From: CAVTOA01 sp963736285
GTDB lineage: Bacteria > Actinomycetota > Actinomycetes > Mycobacteriales > QHCE01
Direction of reading: 5' to 3'
DNA length: 64,000 bases
Assembly (NCBI GenBank): GCA_963736285.1
Contig: CAVTOA010000003.1
Span: 1,116,001 to 1,180,000, forward strand
In this document: positions 42,904-51,429 of the stretch, one piece after another
Layout: every line of letters starts with the position of its first letter
Numbering within the stretch: the first letter of the stretch is position 1
Notes under the pieces: generated by a model
The model's input: the letters and a program-made list of their open reading frames with translations, nothing else
Database searches by the model: none
What the model was told of the DNA's origin: nothing
Position numbers and translations under genes: made by a program

Positions 42904-44231
42904 GTGCTCGGCGCCGTTACCCGGGCTTTTCGTACGCCCGACCTGCGCAAGAAGATCATTATCACGCTATTTCTTTTGGCGTTGTATCGAGTGGGAGCTG
43001 TGCTGCCCTCGCCTGGCGTATCTGTGACCAATATCCACAAATGTGGTGAGATCGTCAGCAATAGCAGCTCCGGTGTGTTCACCTTGCTGAATTTGTTCAG
43101 CGGTGGCGCGTTGCTGCAGCTGAGTGTTTTCGCACTCGGAATCATGCCGTACATCACCGCAAGCATCATTTTGCAATTGCTGGTGGTTGTTATCCCACGG
43201 CTGGAGCAGCTCAAAAAACAGGGGCAGGCCGGCCAAACGAAAATCACCCAGTACACGCGGTACTTGACGATTGGTCTGGCGATCCTTGAGGCCGCGGGCT
43301 TTATCGCGCTTGCCCGCTCAGGCCAGCTTTACCCGAATTGCCAGTTGGATCTCATCCCCAAAAGCAGTGGTGCTCCGTACTGGGTCACGCTCGCCACGCT
43401 CGTCATTACCATGACCGCCGGAACGGCCGTGGTCATGTGGTTGGGCGAGTTGATCACCGATCGTGGCGTGGGTAACGGCATGTCGGTGTTGATGTTCACC
43501 TCGATCGCGGCCCGGTTACCTGCCGAGGGCAAAAGCATTTACGACACTAAGGGCGCCTTGGTGTTCTCGGTCATCATCGTGGTGGCTTTGGTCATCATCG
43601 CCGCAGTGGTCTTCATCGAACAGGCGCAGCGACGCATTCCGGTGCAGTACGCCAAACGTATGGTGGGTCGAAAAACCTACGGGGGCTCGTCCACCTATAT
43701 TCCGTTAAAGGTGAACCAAGCTGGGGTTATCCCGGTAATTTTCGCGTCATCGTTGTTGTATGTGCCGTCGTTGCATTGCCCAGTTCGGCAACCAAAGCGA
43801 TCCAGGCAAAGTACAGACATTTATTCAACGTTGGATTCAGCCATCTGATAGTTGGGTCCATATTGTTCTGTATTTCGCATTAATCATTTTCTTCACGTAT
43901 TTCTACGTTGCTATCTCCATGAATCCGAATGAGCTCGCCGACAATATGAAAAAATACGGCGGGTTTGTGCCGGGTTTGCGTCCCGGTAAATCGACCGCGG
44001 AATATCTCGATTATGTTTTGAGTCGCATTTTGTTGCCAGGATCGCTGTATTTGGCGATCATCGCAGTACTGCCAAATCTTGTTTATTGACCTTGTGGGTA
44101 GTTCGCAGAGCACGCAAAACTTCCCATTCGGCGGTACGGCAGTGCTCATTATGGTCGGTGTCGGACTTGATACGGTTAAACAGATAGAGAGCCAGCTCAT
44201 GCAACGTAACTATGAAGGCTTCCTCAAGTAG
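42904..44231 (+). CDS. secY: Preprotein translocase subunit SecY, frameshifted
   Basis: The channel protein of the Sec translocon starts at GTG 42904 behind AGGAGGA (42893-42899). Helices 1-7 and the start of the periplasmic loop read in frame to about 43770. An indel near 43775-43785 moves to the frame with Phe-Ile-Gln-Arg-Trp and Pro-Gly-Leu-Arg-Pro-Gly-Lys-Ser-Thr. An inserted G near 44078 causes a premature stop; removing it restores Phe-Ile-Asp-Leu-Val-Gly and the normal end Gln-Arg-Asn-Tyr-Glu-Gly-Phe-Leu-Lys at 44231. The corrected length is about 440 residues, typical. It overlaps adk by one base. Confidence 0.94.
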
Positions 44232-44884
44232 TGAGGCTGGTATTGGTTGGCCCCCCGGGAGCGGGCAAGGGTACGCAGGCTGAATTCATTTCGGCGCATT
44301 TCTCGGTTCCGCAAATTTCGACGGGTGACCTCTTTCGAGCGAACGTTGGTGCTTCGACGCCGCTGGGTGTGGAAGCAAAGAGGTATATGGACGCGGGGCA
44401 TTTGGTTCCCGACGAGGTCACGGTCAAGATGGTGACGTCTCGGTTGGACGAGTCGGATGCCGCCCGTGGTTTTTTGCTCGACGGGTTTCCTCGCAATGTT
44501 ACCCAAGCCGGCGTGCTCGATAAAATGCTCGGTGAGCGAGATGCTCAGCTGACCCTTGTCATGGAACTGCGAGTCGAACCCGAAGAAGTGGTGCGTCGGC
44601 TCTCTGGGCGGCGCACCTGTCGTGGTTGCGGCAAGATATGGCACATCGAGTTCGACCCCACAGAGAAGCCGGGTGTCTGCGATCGGTGCGGAGGAGAGCT
44701 GTTCCAGCGGGACGACGATAAGCCGGAGACTATCCAGCGTCGACTGCACGTGTACGCGGAGCAGACCGCGCCCCTCATTGAGTTTTATGCCGGGCGAGAG
44801 ATGCTGATTACCGTTGACGCCACCGGACCGGTGGAGGATGTGACGGAGCGGGTGCTCACCGCTATACATGATCGCGAAGGGTAA
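44231..44884 (+). CDS. adk: Adenylate kinase with zinc-type lid
   Basis: The enzyme (217 residues) interconverts ATP plus AMP and two ADP. GTG 44231 shares its G with the secY stop. The P-loop is Gly-Pro-Pro-Gly-Ala-Gly-Lys-Gly at 7-14 and the AMP motif Asp-Gly-Phe-Pro-Arg at 84-88. The long lid has Cys130, Cys133, Cys150 and Cys153, a complete four-cysteine zinc site as in Gram-positive adenylate kinases; many actinobacteria have the short lid instead. map follows with a short overlap. Confidence 0.96.
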   Translation: MRLVLVGPPGAGKGTQAEFISAHFSVPQISTGDLFRANVGASTPLGVEAKRYMDAGHLVPDEVTVKMVTSRLDESDAARGFLLDGFPRNVTQAGVLDKMLGERDAQLTLVMELRVEPEEVVRRLSGRRTCRGCGKIWHIEFDPTEKPGVCDRCGGELFQRDDDKPETIQRRLHVYAEQTAPLIEFYAGREMLITVDATGPVEDVTERVLTAIHDREG

Positions 44885-45761
44885 GCGACCAAGAAGGTAC
44901 GGAAGGGCACTCGTGGTTTTTCAGGGGCCAGATATTCAGCTCAAGACACCGAAGCAGCTCCAGGTCATGCGCCAGGCTGGGCTCGTGGTTCAGGCGGCTT
45001 TGGAGGCGGTACGTGCCGTGGTGCGGCCCGGGGTCACCACTGCTGAGCTTGATGAAGTGGCGCATGCGACCATTCGAGCGCGGGGAGCGACGCCGTCATT
45101 CCTGGGTTACCAGGGGTATCCGGCAACAATCTGCGCCTCGGTGAACGACCAGGTTGTGCATGGCATCCCTCATTCTCGCCAGTTGCTTCGTGAGGGGGAT
45201 CTCGTCTCTGTCGATTGTGGAGCGATAGTCGATGGGTGGCATGGCGACTCCGCGATCACGGTGCCCGTTGGCCAGGTCGGGCAACGTCCACTGCGGCTTG
45301 CCCAAGCCTGCGAGGAGGCAATGTGGGCGGGGATCAAAGCGGCCCGGGTGGGTGGACGGTTGTCCGACATTAGCCACGCGGTGGAAAAAGCGGTGGGCGC
45401 CGCTGGGCAAGCTCACTCCGTGAAGTACGGCATAGTGCGCGATTACGGTGGTCATGGCATCGGGACGGAAATGCATCAGGATCCACATCTATTGAACTAC
45501 GGCAAGCCTGGTAGGGGCGTCACGCTTCTGCCTGGTATGGCGTTGGCGGTGGAGCCGATGATCACCGACGGCAAGCCGGCGACACGCGAATTGTCAGATG
45601 GCTGGACGGTGGTGACGTCCGACGGTTCCTGGGCCGCCCACACCGAACATTCCTTCGCTATCCTCGATGACGGCTTATGGGTATTGACCGCCGCTGACGG
45701 GGGCGTCTCGCAGCTGGGCGACAAAGCGAGTGCACTGGCCCGCGAACACAGTCTCGATTGA
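44868..45761 (+). CDS. map: Methionine aminopeptidase, type I
   Basis: The enzyme removes the initiator Met from nascent proteins. The frame is 297 residues from ATG 44868, overlapping adk by 17 bases; GTG 44913, with GGAAGGG upstream, is an equally good start. The five metal ligands are present: Asp in Val-Asp-Cys-Gly-Ala, Asp in Gly-Asp-Ser-Ala, His in Gly-His-Gly-Ile-Gly, Glu in Val-Glu-Pro-Met and Glu in His-Thr-Glu-His-Ser. It is co-transcribed with adk as in most bacteria. Confidence 0.95.
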   Translation: MIAKGKRPRRYGRALVVFQGPDIQLKTPKQLQVMRQAGLVVQAALEAVRAVVRPGVTTAELDEVAHATIRARGATPSFLGYQGYPATICASVNDQVVHGIPHSRQLLREGDLVSVDCGAIVDGWHGDSAITVPVGQVGQRPLRLAQACEEAMWAGIKAARVGGRLSDISHAVEKAVGAAGQAHSVKYGIVRDYGGHGIGTEMHQDPHLLNYGKPGRGVTLLPGMALAVEPMITDGKPATRELSDGWTVVTSDGSWAAHTEHSFAILDDGLWVLTAADGGVSQLGDKASALAREHSLD

Positions 45762-45781
45762 CCCAACGGCGGAGCCCAACG

Positions 45782-45810
45782 TGGGTATAAGAAAAGACGC
45801 GGCGTAGACT
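45782..45810 (+). promoter_or_regulatory. Candidate infA promoter
   Basis: TAGACT at 45805-45810 resembles a -10 box 38 bases before infA; the -35 at about 45782 is poor. infA follows map after an 86-base gap. Confidence 0.25.
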
Positions 45811-45847
45811 CCTGTTGCAATACTCGTACGTCACGATTGCGGAGGAC

Positions 45848-46069
45848 ATGCCAAAGAAAGACGGGGCCATCGAGATGGAGGGCCGGATCGTCGAACCATT
45901 GCCTAACGCGATGTTTCGGGTCGAGTTGACCAACGGTCACAAAGTTTTGGCTCACATCAGTGGCAAGATGCGGCAGCACTACATCCGTATTTTGCCTGAA
46001 GATCGGGTAGTTGTTGAGCTGTCGCCATACGACTTGACTCGTGGGCGCATCGTCTACCGCTATAAGTGA
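45848..46069 (+). CDS. infA: Translation initiation factor IF-1
   Basis: The protein is 73 residues from ATG 45848, with GGAGG directly upstream (45841-45845); the longer frame from 45815 is unlikely. It has an S1-like OB fold with Glu-Gly-x-Ile/Val-Val-Glu-Pro-Leu-Pro-Asn-Ala-Met-Phe-Arg-Val and Gly-Lys-Met-Arg-x-His-Tyr-Ile-Arg-Ile. IF-1 occupies the A site during initiation. Confidence 0.97.
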   Translation: MPKKDGAIEMEGRIVEPLPNAMFRVELTNGHKVLAHISGKMRQHYIRILPEDRVVVELSPYDLTRGRIVYRYK

Positions 46070-46161
46070 CAATCGTTGGCCAGATGGCCATATTGGATCG
46101 TCTGCGCGCCGGTCTGGCGGCTGGTTGCGCCTGACCGCGCTTAAGAAGGAGTACGCCAGCC

Positions 46162-46275
46162 GTGAAGGTCAAGCCCAGCGTCAAGCCAATCTGCGCTAAA
46201 TGCAGAGTGATCCGACGCAATGGTCGAGTCATGGTGATTTGCGACGACCCGCGCCACAAACAACGGCAGGGTTAA
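46162..46275 (+). CDS. rpmJ: 50S ribosomal protein bL36
   Basis: The protein is 37 residues from GTG 46162, with AAGAAGGAG upstream. Cys11, Cys14, Cys27 and His32 form the zinc site, the zinc-binding form. It precedes rpsM as usual. Confidence 0.96.
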   Translation: MKVKPSVKPICAKCRVIRRNGRVMVICDDPRHKQRQG

Positions 46276-46416
46276 GCCACAAATACACATCGCGCATCTC
46301 ACTGCGGTGCTATTGGCGCTGCGGTAAACCCTTGGTCGGGGGCCGAGGATCTATCTGGGCAGATAGAGCAGATGCGCGGAAGACCTCCGCATCAGTAAGA
46401 AGGAGTAAGCCCACTC

Positions 46417-46797
46417 ATGGCACGTTTGGTCGGAGTCGACCTCCCGCGCGAAAAGCGCATTGAGGTTGCACTTACCTACGTTTTTGGCATTGGCCGCACC
46501 CGGGCAGCGCAGACACTGAGCGCTACTGAGGTAAGCCCAGACACCCGCGTAAAAGACCTCACCGACGCGGAGCTGATTCGGCTTCGCGACTGGATTGAGG
46601 CTACTTACCAAATCGAAGGTGACCTGCGCCGTGATGTTGCGGCGAACATTCGCCGCAAGGTCGAGATCGGTTGCTATCAGGGAATCCGGCACCGTCGTGG
46701 CCTTCCAGTCCGCGGGCAGCGCACCAAGACGAACGCTCGTACCCGTAAGGGCAAGCGTCGTACTGTGGCTGGCAAGAAGAAGGCCGGCAAGAAGTAG
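46417..46797 (+). CDS. rpsM: 30S ribosomal protein uS13
   Basis: The protein is 126 residues, intact. It starts Met-Ala-Arg-Leu-Val-Gly-Val-Asp-Leu-Pro-Arg and contains Arg-His-Arg-Arg-Gly-Leu-Pro-Val-Arg-Gly-Gln-Arg-Thr. A 142-base gap separates it from rpmJ. uS13 forms subunit bridges from the 30S head. Confidence 0.97.
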   Translation: MARLVGVDLPREKRIEVALTYVFGIGRTRAAQTLSATEVSPDTRVKDLTDAELIRLRDWIEATYQIEGDLRRDVAANIRRKVEIGCYQGIRHRRGLPVRGQRTKTNARTRKGKRRTVAGKKKAGKK

Positions 46798-46852
46798 CGG
46801 CTGCTACTCATCGGTTGTCCATCCCTCATGTAGCTAAAGGAATTTTTGGTCA

Positions 46853-47248
46853 ATGCCTACCAAGACTCGTACGCCGAAGGTGCGGCGTAAAGATAAAAAG
46901 AATGTGCCGAGTGGCCAGGCCCACATCAAGTGCACGTTCAACAACACCATCGTGACCGTAAGCGACCCCGAAGGAAACGTCATTAGCTGGGCGTCCGCCG
47001 GGCAGGTCGGCTTCAAGGGATCGCGTAAGTCCACTCCCTACGCGGCGCAGATGACCGCCGAGGCTGCCGCTCGCCGCGCAATTGAGCACGGCATGCGCAA
47101 GGTCGATGTATTCGTGAAGGGCCCCGGCTCTGGACGTGAAACGGCGATTCGTTCGCTGCAGCAAGCTGGCCTTGAGGTTGGCTTGATTCAAGACGTCACT
47201 CCTACTCCGCATAACGGCTGTCGGCCGCCAAAGCGTCGTCGGGTGTGA
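46853..47248 (+). CDS. rpsK: 30S ribosomal protein uS11
   Basis: The protein is 131 residues, intact. It shows Val-Thr-Val-Ser-Asp-Pro-Glu-Gly-Asn-Val-Ile-Ser-Trp-Ala-Ser and the end Asp-Val-Thr-Pro-Thr-Pro-His-Asn-Gly-Cys-Arg-Pro-Pro-Lys. rpoA follows directly; rpsD, often placed between them, is not here. Confidence 0.97.
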   Translation: MPTKTRTPKVRRKDKKNVPSGQAHIKCTFNNTIVTVSDPEGNVISWASAGQVGFKGSRKSTPYAAQMTAEAAARRAIEHGMRKVDVFVKGPGSGRETAIRSLQQAGLEVGLIQDVTPTPHNGCRPPKRRRV

Positions 47249-47301
47249 TTTCCATTCCTCGAGACGTCAAATAGTGGGCGTCCGGGCAACAGGAGGTATT
47301 T

Positions 47302-48324
47302 GTGCTTATCACTCAGCGTCCAGTGCTGAACGAAGAATCAGTGAGCGAGCAGCGCTCTCGTTTCATTATCGAGCCACTCGAGCCAGGCTTCGGGTACACC
47401 CTGGGCAACTCGTTGCGGCGTACGTTGCTTTCCTCGATCCCTGGTGCCGCGGTAACCAGCATCAAGATCGACGGTGTTCTGCACGAGTTCAGCACCATTC
47501 CGGGCGTTAAGGAAGACGTCACTGAGCTGATCCTCAACCTTAAAGGGCTAGTGGTGAGCTCCGAGTCCGATGAGCCAGTCACCATGTACTTGCGGAAGCA
47601 AGGCCCTGGTGCGGTCACCGCAGCAGACATCACCTTGCCTGCCGAGGTTTCGGTGCACAATCCAGAGCTTCATATCGCGACGCTTAACGACAAGGGTCGG
47701 CTCGACATCGAGCTCGTGGTCGAACGCGGCCGGGGCTATGTCACCGCGGTCCAGAACAAGCAGCAGGGCCAAGAGATCGGTCGGATTCCGATCGACTCGA
47801 TCTACACGCCGGTGCTGAAGGTGACCTACAAGGTAGAAGCCACCCGTGTTGAGCAGCGGACCGACTTCGATCGGCTCATCCTCGACGTGGAGACAAAGTC
47901 GTCCATCTCGCCACGCAACGCGGTTGCTTCTTCGGGACGCACACTGGTTGAGCTGTTCGGTTTGTTCCGCGAACTCGATGAGGCCGCAGAAGGTATCGAG
48001 GTTGGACCGTCGCCGGCGGATGCCGCGTTGGCAGCCGACCTGGCATTGCCGATCGAAGATCTCGACCTCACCGTCCGGTCTTACAACTGTCTCAAGCGCG
48101 AAGGCGTCCACACTGTGGGTGAGCTGATCGCCCGCAGCGAAGCCGATTTGCTAGACATTCGCAATTTCGGTGCCAAATCCATTGATGAAGTCAAGGTAAA
48201 ACTAGCTGGCATGGGGCTGGCGCTGAAGGATTCGCCTCCCGGGTTCGACCCGAGCCAGGTAGTAGAAAACTTCTCCGGCACCGACTTTGACGGCGAAGAC
48301 TACGCCGAGACTGAGCAGCTGTAA
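47302..48324 (+). CDS. rpoA: RNA polymerase alpha subunit
   Basis: The protein is 340 residues, intact, from GTG 47302 behind AGGAGGT (47290-47296). The N-terminal dimerisation and beta/beta-prime assembly domain covers 1-230, with Thr-Leu-Gly-Asn-Ser-Leu-Arg-Arg-Thr-Leu-Leu-Ser-Ser. The C-terminal domain (about 255-320) has Cys-Leu-Lys-Arg-Glu-Gly and Leu-Leu-Asp-Ile-Arg-Asn-Phe-Gly-Ala-Lys-Ser, which bind UP elements and activators. rplQ follows as in the alpha operon. Confidence 0.98.
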   Translation: MLITQRPVLNEESVSEQRSRFIIEPLEPGFGYTLGNSLRRTLLSSIPGAAVTSIKIDGVLHEFSTIPGVKEDVTELILNLKGLVVSSESDEPVTMYLRKQGPGAVTAADITLPAEVSVHNPELHIATLNDKGRLDIELVVERGRGYVTAVQNKQQGQEIGRIPIDSIYTPVLKVTYKVEATRVEQRTDFDRLILDVETKSSISPRNAVASSGRTLVELFGLFRELDEAAEGIEVGPSPADAALAADLALPIEDLDLTVRSYNCLKREGVHTVGELIARSEADLLDIRNFGAKSIDEVKVKLAGMGLALKDSPPGFDPSQVVENFSGTDFDGEDYAETEQL

Positions 48325-48404
48325 TAGGTGCCACAGCGCCTTTCGTCGCCGCTGGGCGATGCGAAACAAGCTTTATAAGAGCACGAGTCAAGGAGCAACA
48401 AGTC

Positions 48405-49007
48405 ATGCCCACGCCCACGAAGGGTCCGCGCCTCGGTGGTGGCCCCGCGCACGAGCGGCTCATGCTGGCGAACCTCGCGACAGCGTTGTTCGAGCATGGT
48501 CGCATTACTACGACGAACGCCAAAGCGCGGCGGCTGCGTCCATTCGCCGAGAAGCTAGTCACGTTCGCTAAGCGCGGCGATTTGCATGCTCGTCGACAGG
48601 TCCTTGCGGTCATACGGCGCACCGATGTCGCGCACCACCTGTTTGACGAGATTGGCCCGCGTTATGTGGGCCGTCCGGGTGGTTACACCCGTATCATCAA
48701 GCTTGAGCCACGTCAGGGCGATAACGCTCCGATGGCGGTAATCGAGCTGGTAGAGGCGGCTGCGCAGTTGCAGTCGGCCCCGAGCCTTTCCCGGTCGGAG
48801 AGACTACGCCGAAGCCGTCACGATGCGGACGATTCGGTAGCGGCGCTTGCCGGTGGCGACGATGAAGAGGCCATGGCCGGTGCGGCCGCACCGGCGGCGT
48901 CTGCTGTGGATAGTGACGAGGCGGCTGAGGCCGCTTCCCCACAAGAAGATGAGGCTGAGGCCGCTGCCCCACAAGAAGATGCGCCTGAGGGTGACAAAGA
49001 GAAGTAG
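48405..49007 (+). CDS. rplQ: 50S ribosomal protein bL17 with repeated acidic tail
   Basis: The protein has 200 residues against about 127 in E. coli. The core (1-120) shows Met-Pro-Thr-Pro-Thr-Lys-Gly-Pro-Arg-Leu-Gly-Gly and Arg-Xaa-Gly-Asp-Asn-Ala-Pro-Met. The tail is Ala/Glu/Asp-rich and contains a ten-residue unit twice in tandem (Ala-Glu-Ala-Ala-Ser/Ala-Pro-Gln-Glu-Asp). bL17 surrounds the tunnel exit; tails of this kind occur in actinobacteria. Confidence 0.96.
   Translation: MPTPTKGPRLGGGPAHERLMLANLATALFEHGRITTTNAKARRLRPFAEKLVTFAKRGDLHARRQVLAVIRRTDVAHHLFDEIGPRYVGRPGGYTRIIKLEPRQGDNAPMAVIELVEAAAQLQSAPSLSRSERLRRSRHDADDSVAALAGGDDEEAMAGAAAPAASAVDSDEAAEAASPQEDEAEAAAPQEDAPEGDKEK
48924..48983 (+). 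repeat. 30-bp tandem repeat in the rplQ tail
   Basis: Two adjacent 30-base units (48924-48953 and 48954-48983), nearly identical apart from a T/G change and the final bases, encode the doubled ten-residue acidic unit. Such in-frame repeats change copy number by slippage. Confidence 0.85.
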
Positions 49008-49031
49008 ATCGCTCTCGTTTAAAGCAGAAGG

Positions 49032-49073
49032 AACCGGCGGGATGTCCATAGCAGACATTCCCGCCGGTTTTTT
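49032..49073 (+). terminator. Intrinsic terminator after rplQ
   Basis: AACCGGCGGGA (49032-49042) pairs with TCCCGCCGGTT (49059-49069), extended by TGTC/GACA, and is followed by a run of six T. It ends the ribosomal superoperon. Confidence 0.9.
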
Positions 49074-49092
49074 GTATGAAATGGGGGAGTAA

Positions 49093-49905
49093 ATGGTGCG
49101 GGTGCGGCTAGACCTTGCATATGACGGCACGGCGTTTGCGGGATGGGCGCGGCAGCTTGGTCAACGCACGGTACAAGAGGTGGTGACCGATGCGTTGAGC
49201 TCGGTTTTTCGCGAATCCATCAAGTTGATAGTTGCCGGTCGCACCGATTCTGGTGTCCATGCGACTGGGCAGGTCGCGCATTGCGATGTGTCCGACGAAA
49301 TGTGGCAGGAGCAGGGATCGCACCTGATCCGTCGGGCAGCGGCGGTATTGCCGCCGGATGTGCGGCTGTTTGGGGCGTCGCGGGCCCATCCCGATTTCCA
49401 TGCACGCTTCGCCGCGCTGCGCCGGCACTATCGTTATCGGGTCACGGATCGTCGAGGTGGAGCGTGCCCTCTCAGGCGCTACGACACGGTGGCGTGGCGA
49501 CGTCCGTTGAGCCTGCCATTGCTGCGACAAGCGTCAGAGACGTTATGCGGCGAGCACGATTTTGCCGCGTATTGCCGGAGAAAAGAAGGCGCGACCACCA
49601 TCAGGCGACTGGAGCGGCTGCTGTGGTGCCCTGCCGAAAACGAGGAGTACGTGTACGAGGCATGGGTGACGGCAGATGCTTTTTGTCACTCCATGGTGCG
49701 GAGCTTGGTGGGCGCACTGTTAGCGGTTGGCGAGGGGAATCGGCCACCGGAGTGGCCGGCCACGCTGCTCACGCGCACGGAACGGGCGAGCACCGTCGAT
49801 GTTGCGCCACCACATGGGCTGACGCTGGTCGGCGTCGACTACCCCCCGGACGATCAATTGGCGGCCAGAGCCGATCGTACGCGTGCGCTCCGTACCCTCT
49901 CGTAA
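49093..49905 (+). CDS. truA: tRNA pseudouridine synthase A
   Basis: The protein is 270 residues, intact, from ATG 49093. It makes pseudouridine at positions 38-40 of tRNA anticodon arms. The catalytic Asp52 lies in Gly-Arg-Thr-Asp-Ser-Gly-Val-His-Ala. Tyr-Asp-Gly-Thr-x-Phe-x-Gly-Trp at the start and Phe-x-His-Ser-Met-Val-Arg-x-Leu-Val-Gly near 200 are family marks. It follows rplQ as in many actinobacteria, beyond the terminator. Confidence 0.96.
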   Translation: MVRVRLDLAYDGTAFAGWARQLGQRTVQEVVTDALSSVFRESIKLIVAGRTDSGVHATGQVAHCDVSDEMWQEQGSHLIRRAAAVLPPDVRLFGASRAHPDFHARFAALRRHYRYRVTDRRGGACPLRRYDTVAWRRPLSLPLLRQASETLCGEHDFAAYCRRKEGATTIRRLERLLWCPAENEEYVYEAWVTADAFCHSMVRSLVGALLAVGEGNRPPEWPATLLTRTERASTVDVAPPHGLTLVGVDYPPDDQLAARADRTRALRTLS

Positions 49906-49976
49906 GTCGAGACGTTGCCATTGGCGACCTTTACTCGCCAAGGCTAAGCACGGGTTGTCGTAGCGAGCGCCGTCAA

Positions 49977-50726
49977 CTAGCTCTCGCGATGGCTGAGCTG
50001 GTTTCCCATGTAGTCAAAAGAATCACGCATAAAATTTTTGACGCCGGAATCGCGAGCGTCGAAGGTGCTGTTGGGATCGCGTTTGGCGACGATGACCACA
50101 AGCACAAAATGCCCGTACACCTTGCTGTCAGCTATTCGATGTTGGGTGTGGTTCACGGTGACGTCGCCGGCGTTCTTCACTAAAAAGCCGCCGTTGCTCT
50201 GCGGGTCGTTAAGGAGATCGTTAATTTCCGCGGCCCCCGCGGAATCTGCCACGTCTGCTACGGCAATTGTTCCGACATATTCGAAGGGCTGGTCGCGAAT
50301 AGTTGCGCGTACCACACCGCTGCATTCGTATGAATTAAGCGCATCGCGGAGTGGTTGACCATACGTTGCTTCGGCGCAGCTGTTGAGAAGTTCCGAACCC
50401 TGAATGGGGTATTGGGCTTTACCCGCGGTCATCGTCTTATAGGGAAAGATCTCGTTGACCGTGAGGTTTTTCGAATCGACCTGCCGGTTGAGGATTGCTT
50501 CGCCGGCTGACTCTGAAGCCGAAGGCAGCGGATTGTCGGCCTGTTGGCCGGTGTGATGCCCTCGGTGGTGCAGCGCGAGCACCAATGCGATCGCCGCACA
50601 TACCGCCAGGACGGTGACGACCGCAATCGCCAGGATGAGCGGGCGGTTCGGCCGCCCCGGAGAGGTGCCACCTTGGGTGGGGCTACCGCTAACGTGGGCT
50701 TGAGTGGGCGGTTCGACGGGGAACAT
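49977..50726 (-). CDS. Membrane-anchored hypothetical protein
   Basis: The protein is 249 residues: a Pro/Gly-rich cytoplasmic start of about 28, one membrane helix at about 29-53 (Leu-Ile-Leu-Ala-Ile-Ala-Val-Val), then an extracellular domain with two Cys (in Asn-Ser-Cys-Ala and Glu-Cys-Ser) that could form a disulfide. No family or function is recognised; proteins of this layout are common next to truA-rplM in actinobacteria. It is the only minus-strand gene in this cluster. Confidence 0.7.
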   Translation of the reverse strand: MFPVEPPTQAHVSGSPTQGGTSPGRPNRPLILAIAVVTVLAVCAAIALVLALHHRGHHTGQQADNPLPSASESAGEAILNRQVDSKNLTVNEIFPYKTMTAGKAQYPIQGSELLNSCAEATYGQPLRDALNSYECSGVVRATIRDQPFEYVGTIAVADVADSAGAAEINDLLNDPQSNGGFLVKNAGDVTVNHTQHRIADSKVYGHFVLVVIVAKRDPNSTFDARDSGVKNFMRDSFDYMGNQLSHRES

Positions 50727-50803
50727 TTTCTCAGCCTAGAGCCCGTTTTTGCCTTCGTCTTGTGGGGGCTTACCTGTGTCAGTCCGTTACCTAGCCACCT
50801 GTT

Positions 50804-50833
50804 TTGACCGTCGATCTCGACGGCAGGTATCGT
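50804..50833 (+). promoter_or_regulatory. Candidate rplM-rpsI promoter
   Basis: TTGACC (50804-50809) and TATCGT (50828-50833) are 18 bases apart in the spacer before rplM, giving a leader of about 130 bases. The -35 equals that of the rpsL candidate. Confidence 0.5.
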
Positions 50834-50970
50834 TAGCGGTCGTTGCGTAGCTAGCGCTTCGCTTCTTGCCCGCAGAGTCCCACGTCACCGTCGCCGATCC
50901 GGTATTTGGTGCGTATAACTTGCAGGGCGTCAAAAGCCATCAACGAACACGTTCTAGATAAGGCAGACCT

Positions 50971-51429
50971 GTGCGTACCTTCAGCCCAAAGCCGGGCGAC
51001 ATTCAGCGTCAGTGGCATGTCATCGACGCCAGAGACGTTGTGCTTGGTCGGCTCGCGAGCCAGGCCGCCACGTTGCTGCGTGGCAAGCACAAGCCCGTTT
51101 TCGCGCCCCACGTCGACACCGGCGATTTTGTCATCATCGTTAACGCGTCCGAGGTTGCACTGACTGGGAACAAGCGTCAGGACAAGGTCGCCTACCGCCA
51201 CTCTGGTTACCCGGGTGGGCTGAAGCGAGTTGGCTACGAAACGTTGCTCGCCAAGCACCCAGAGCGTGCGGTCGAAGCCGCGGTACGTGGCATGCTTCCC
51301 AAGAATCGTTTGGGCCGTCAGCTACTGAAGAAGCTCAAGGTCTACGCGGGCTCCGAACACCCGCACACTGCTCAGCAGCCTGTCCCGTTCGAGATCACTC
51401 AGATTGTGCAAGAGAAGGCGTCAGCGTGA
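50971..51429 (+). CDS. rplM: 50S ribosomal protein uL13
   Basis: The protein is 152 residues from GTG 50971 (Met-Arg-Thr-Phe-Ser-Pro-Lys-Pro-Gly). It shows Arg-Gln-Trp-His-Val-Ile-Asp-Ala and Leu-Gly-Arg-Leu-Ala-Ser, then Gly-Met-Leu-Pro-Lys-Asn-Arg-Leu-Gly-Arg. The stop overlaps rpsI by four bases (GTGA). Confidence 0.97.
   Translation: MRTFSPKPGDIQRQWHVIDARDVVLGRLASQAATLLRGKHKPVFAPHVDTGDFVIIVNASEVALTGNKRQDKVAYRHSGYPGGLKRVGYETLLAKHPERAVEAAVRGMLPKNRLGRQLLKKLKVYAGSEHPHTAQQPVPFEITQIVQEKASA

Noticed and set aside
49143..50183. A 346-codon plus frame overlapping truA and the anchored hypothetical protein
   Set aside because: It overlaps two better-supported genes, its product is Gly/Arg/Ala-rich low complexity, and it has no family match.
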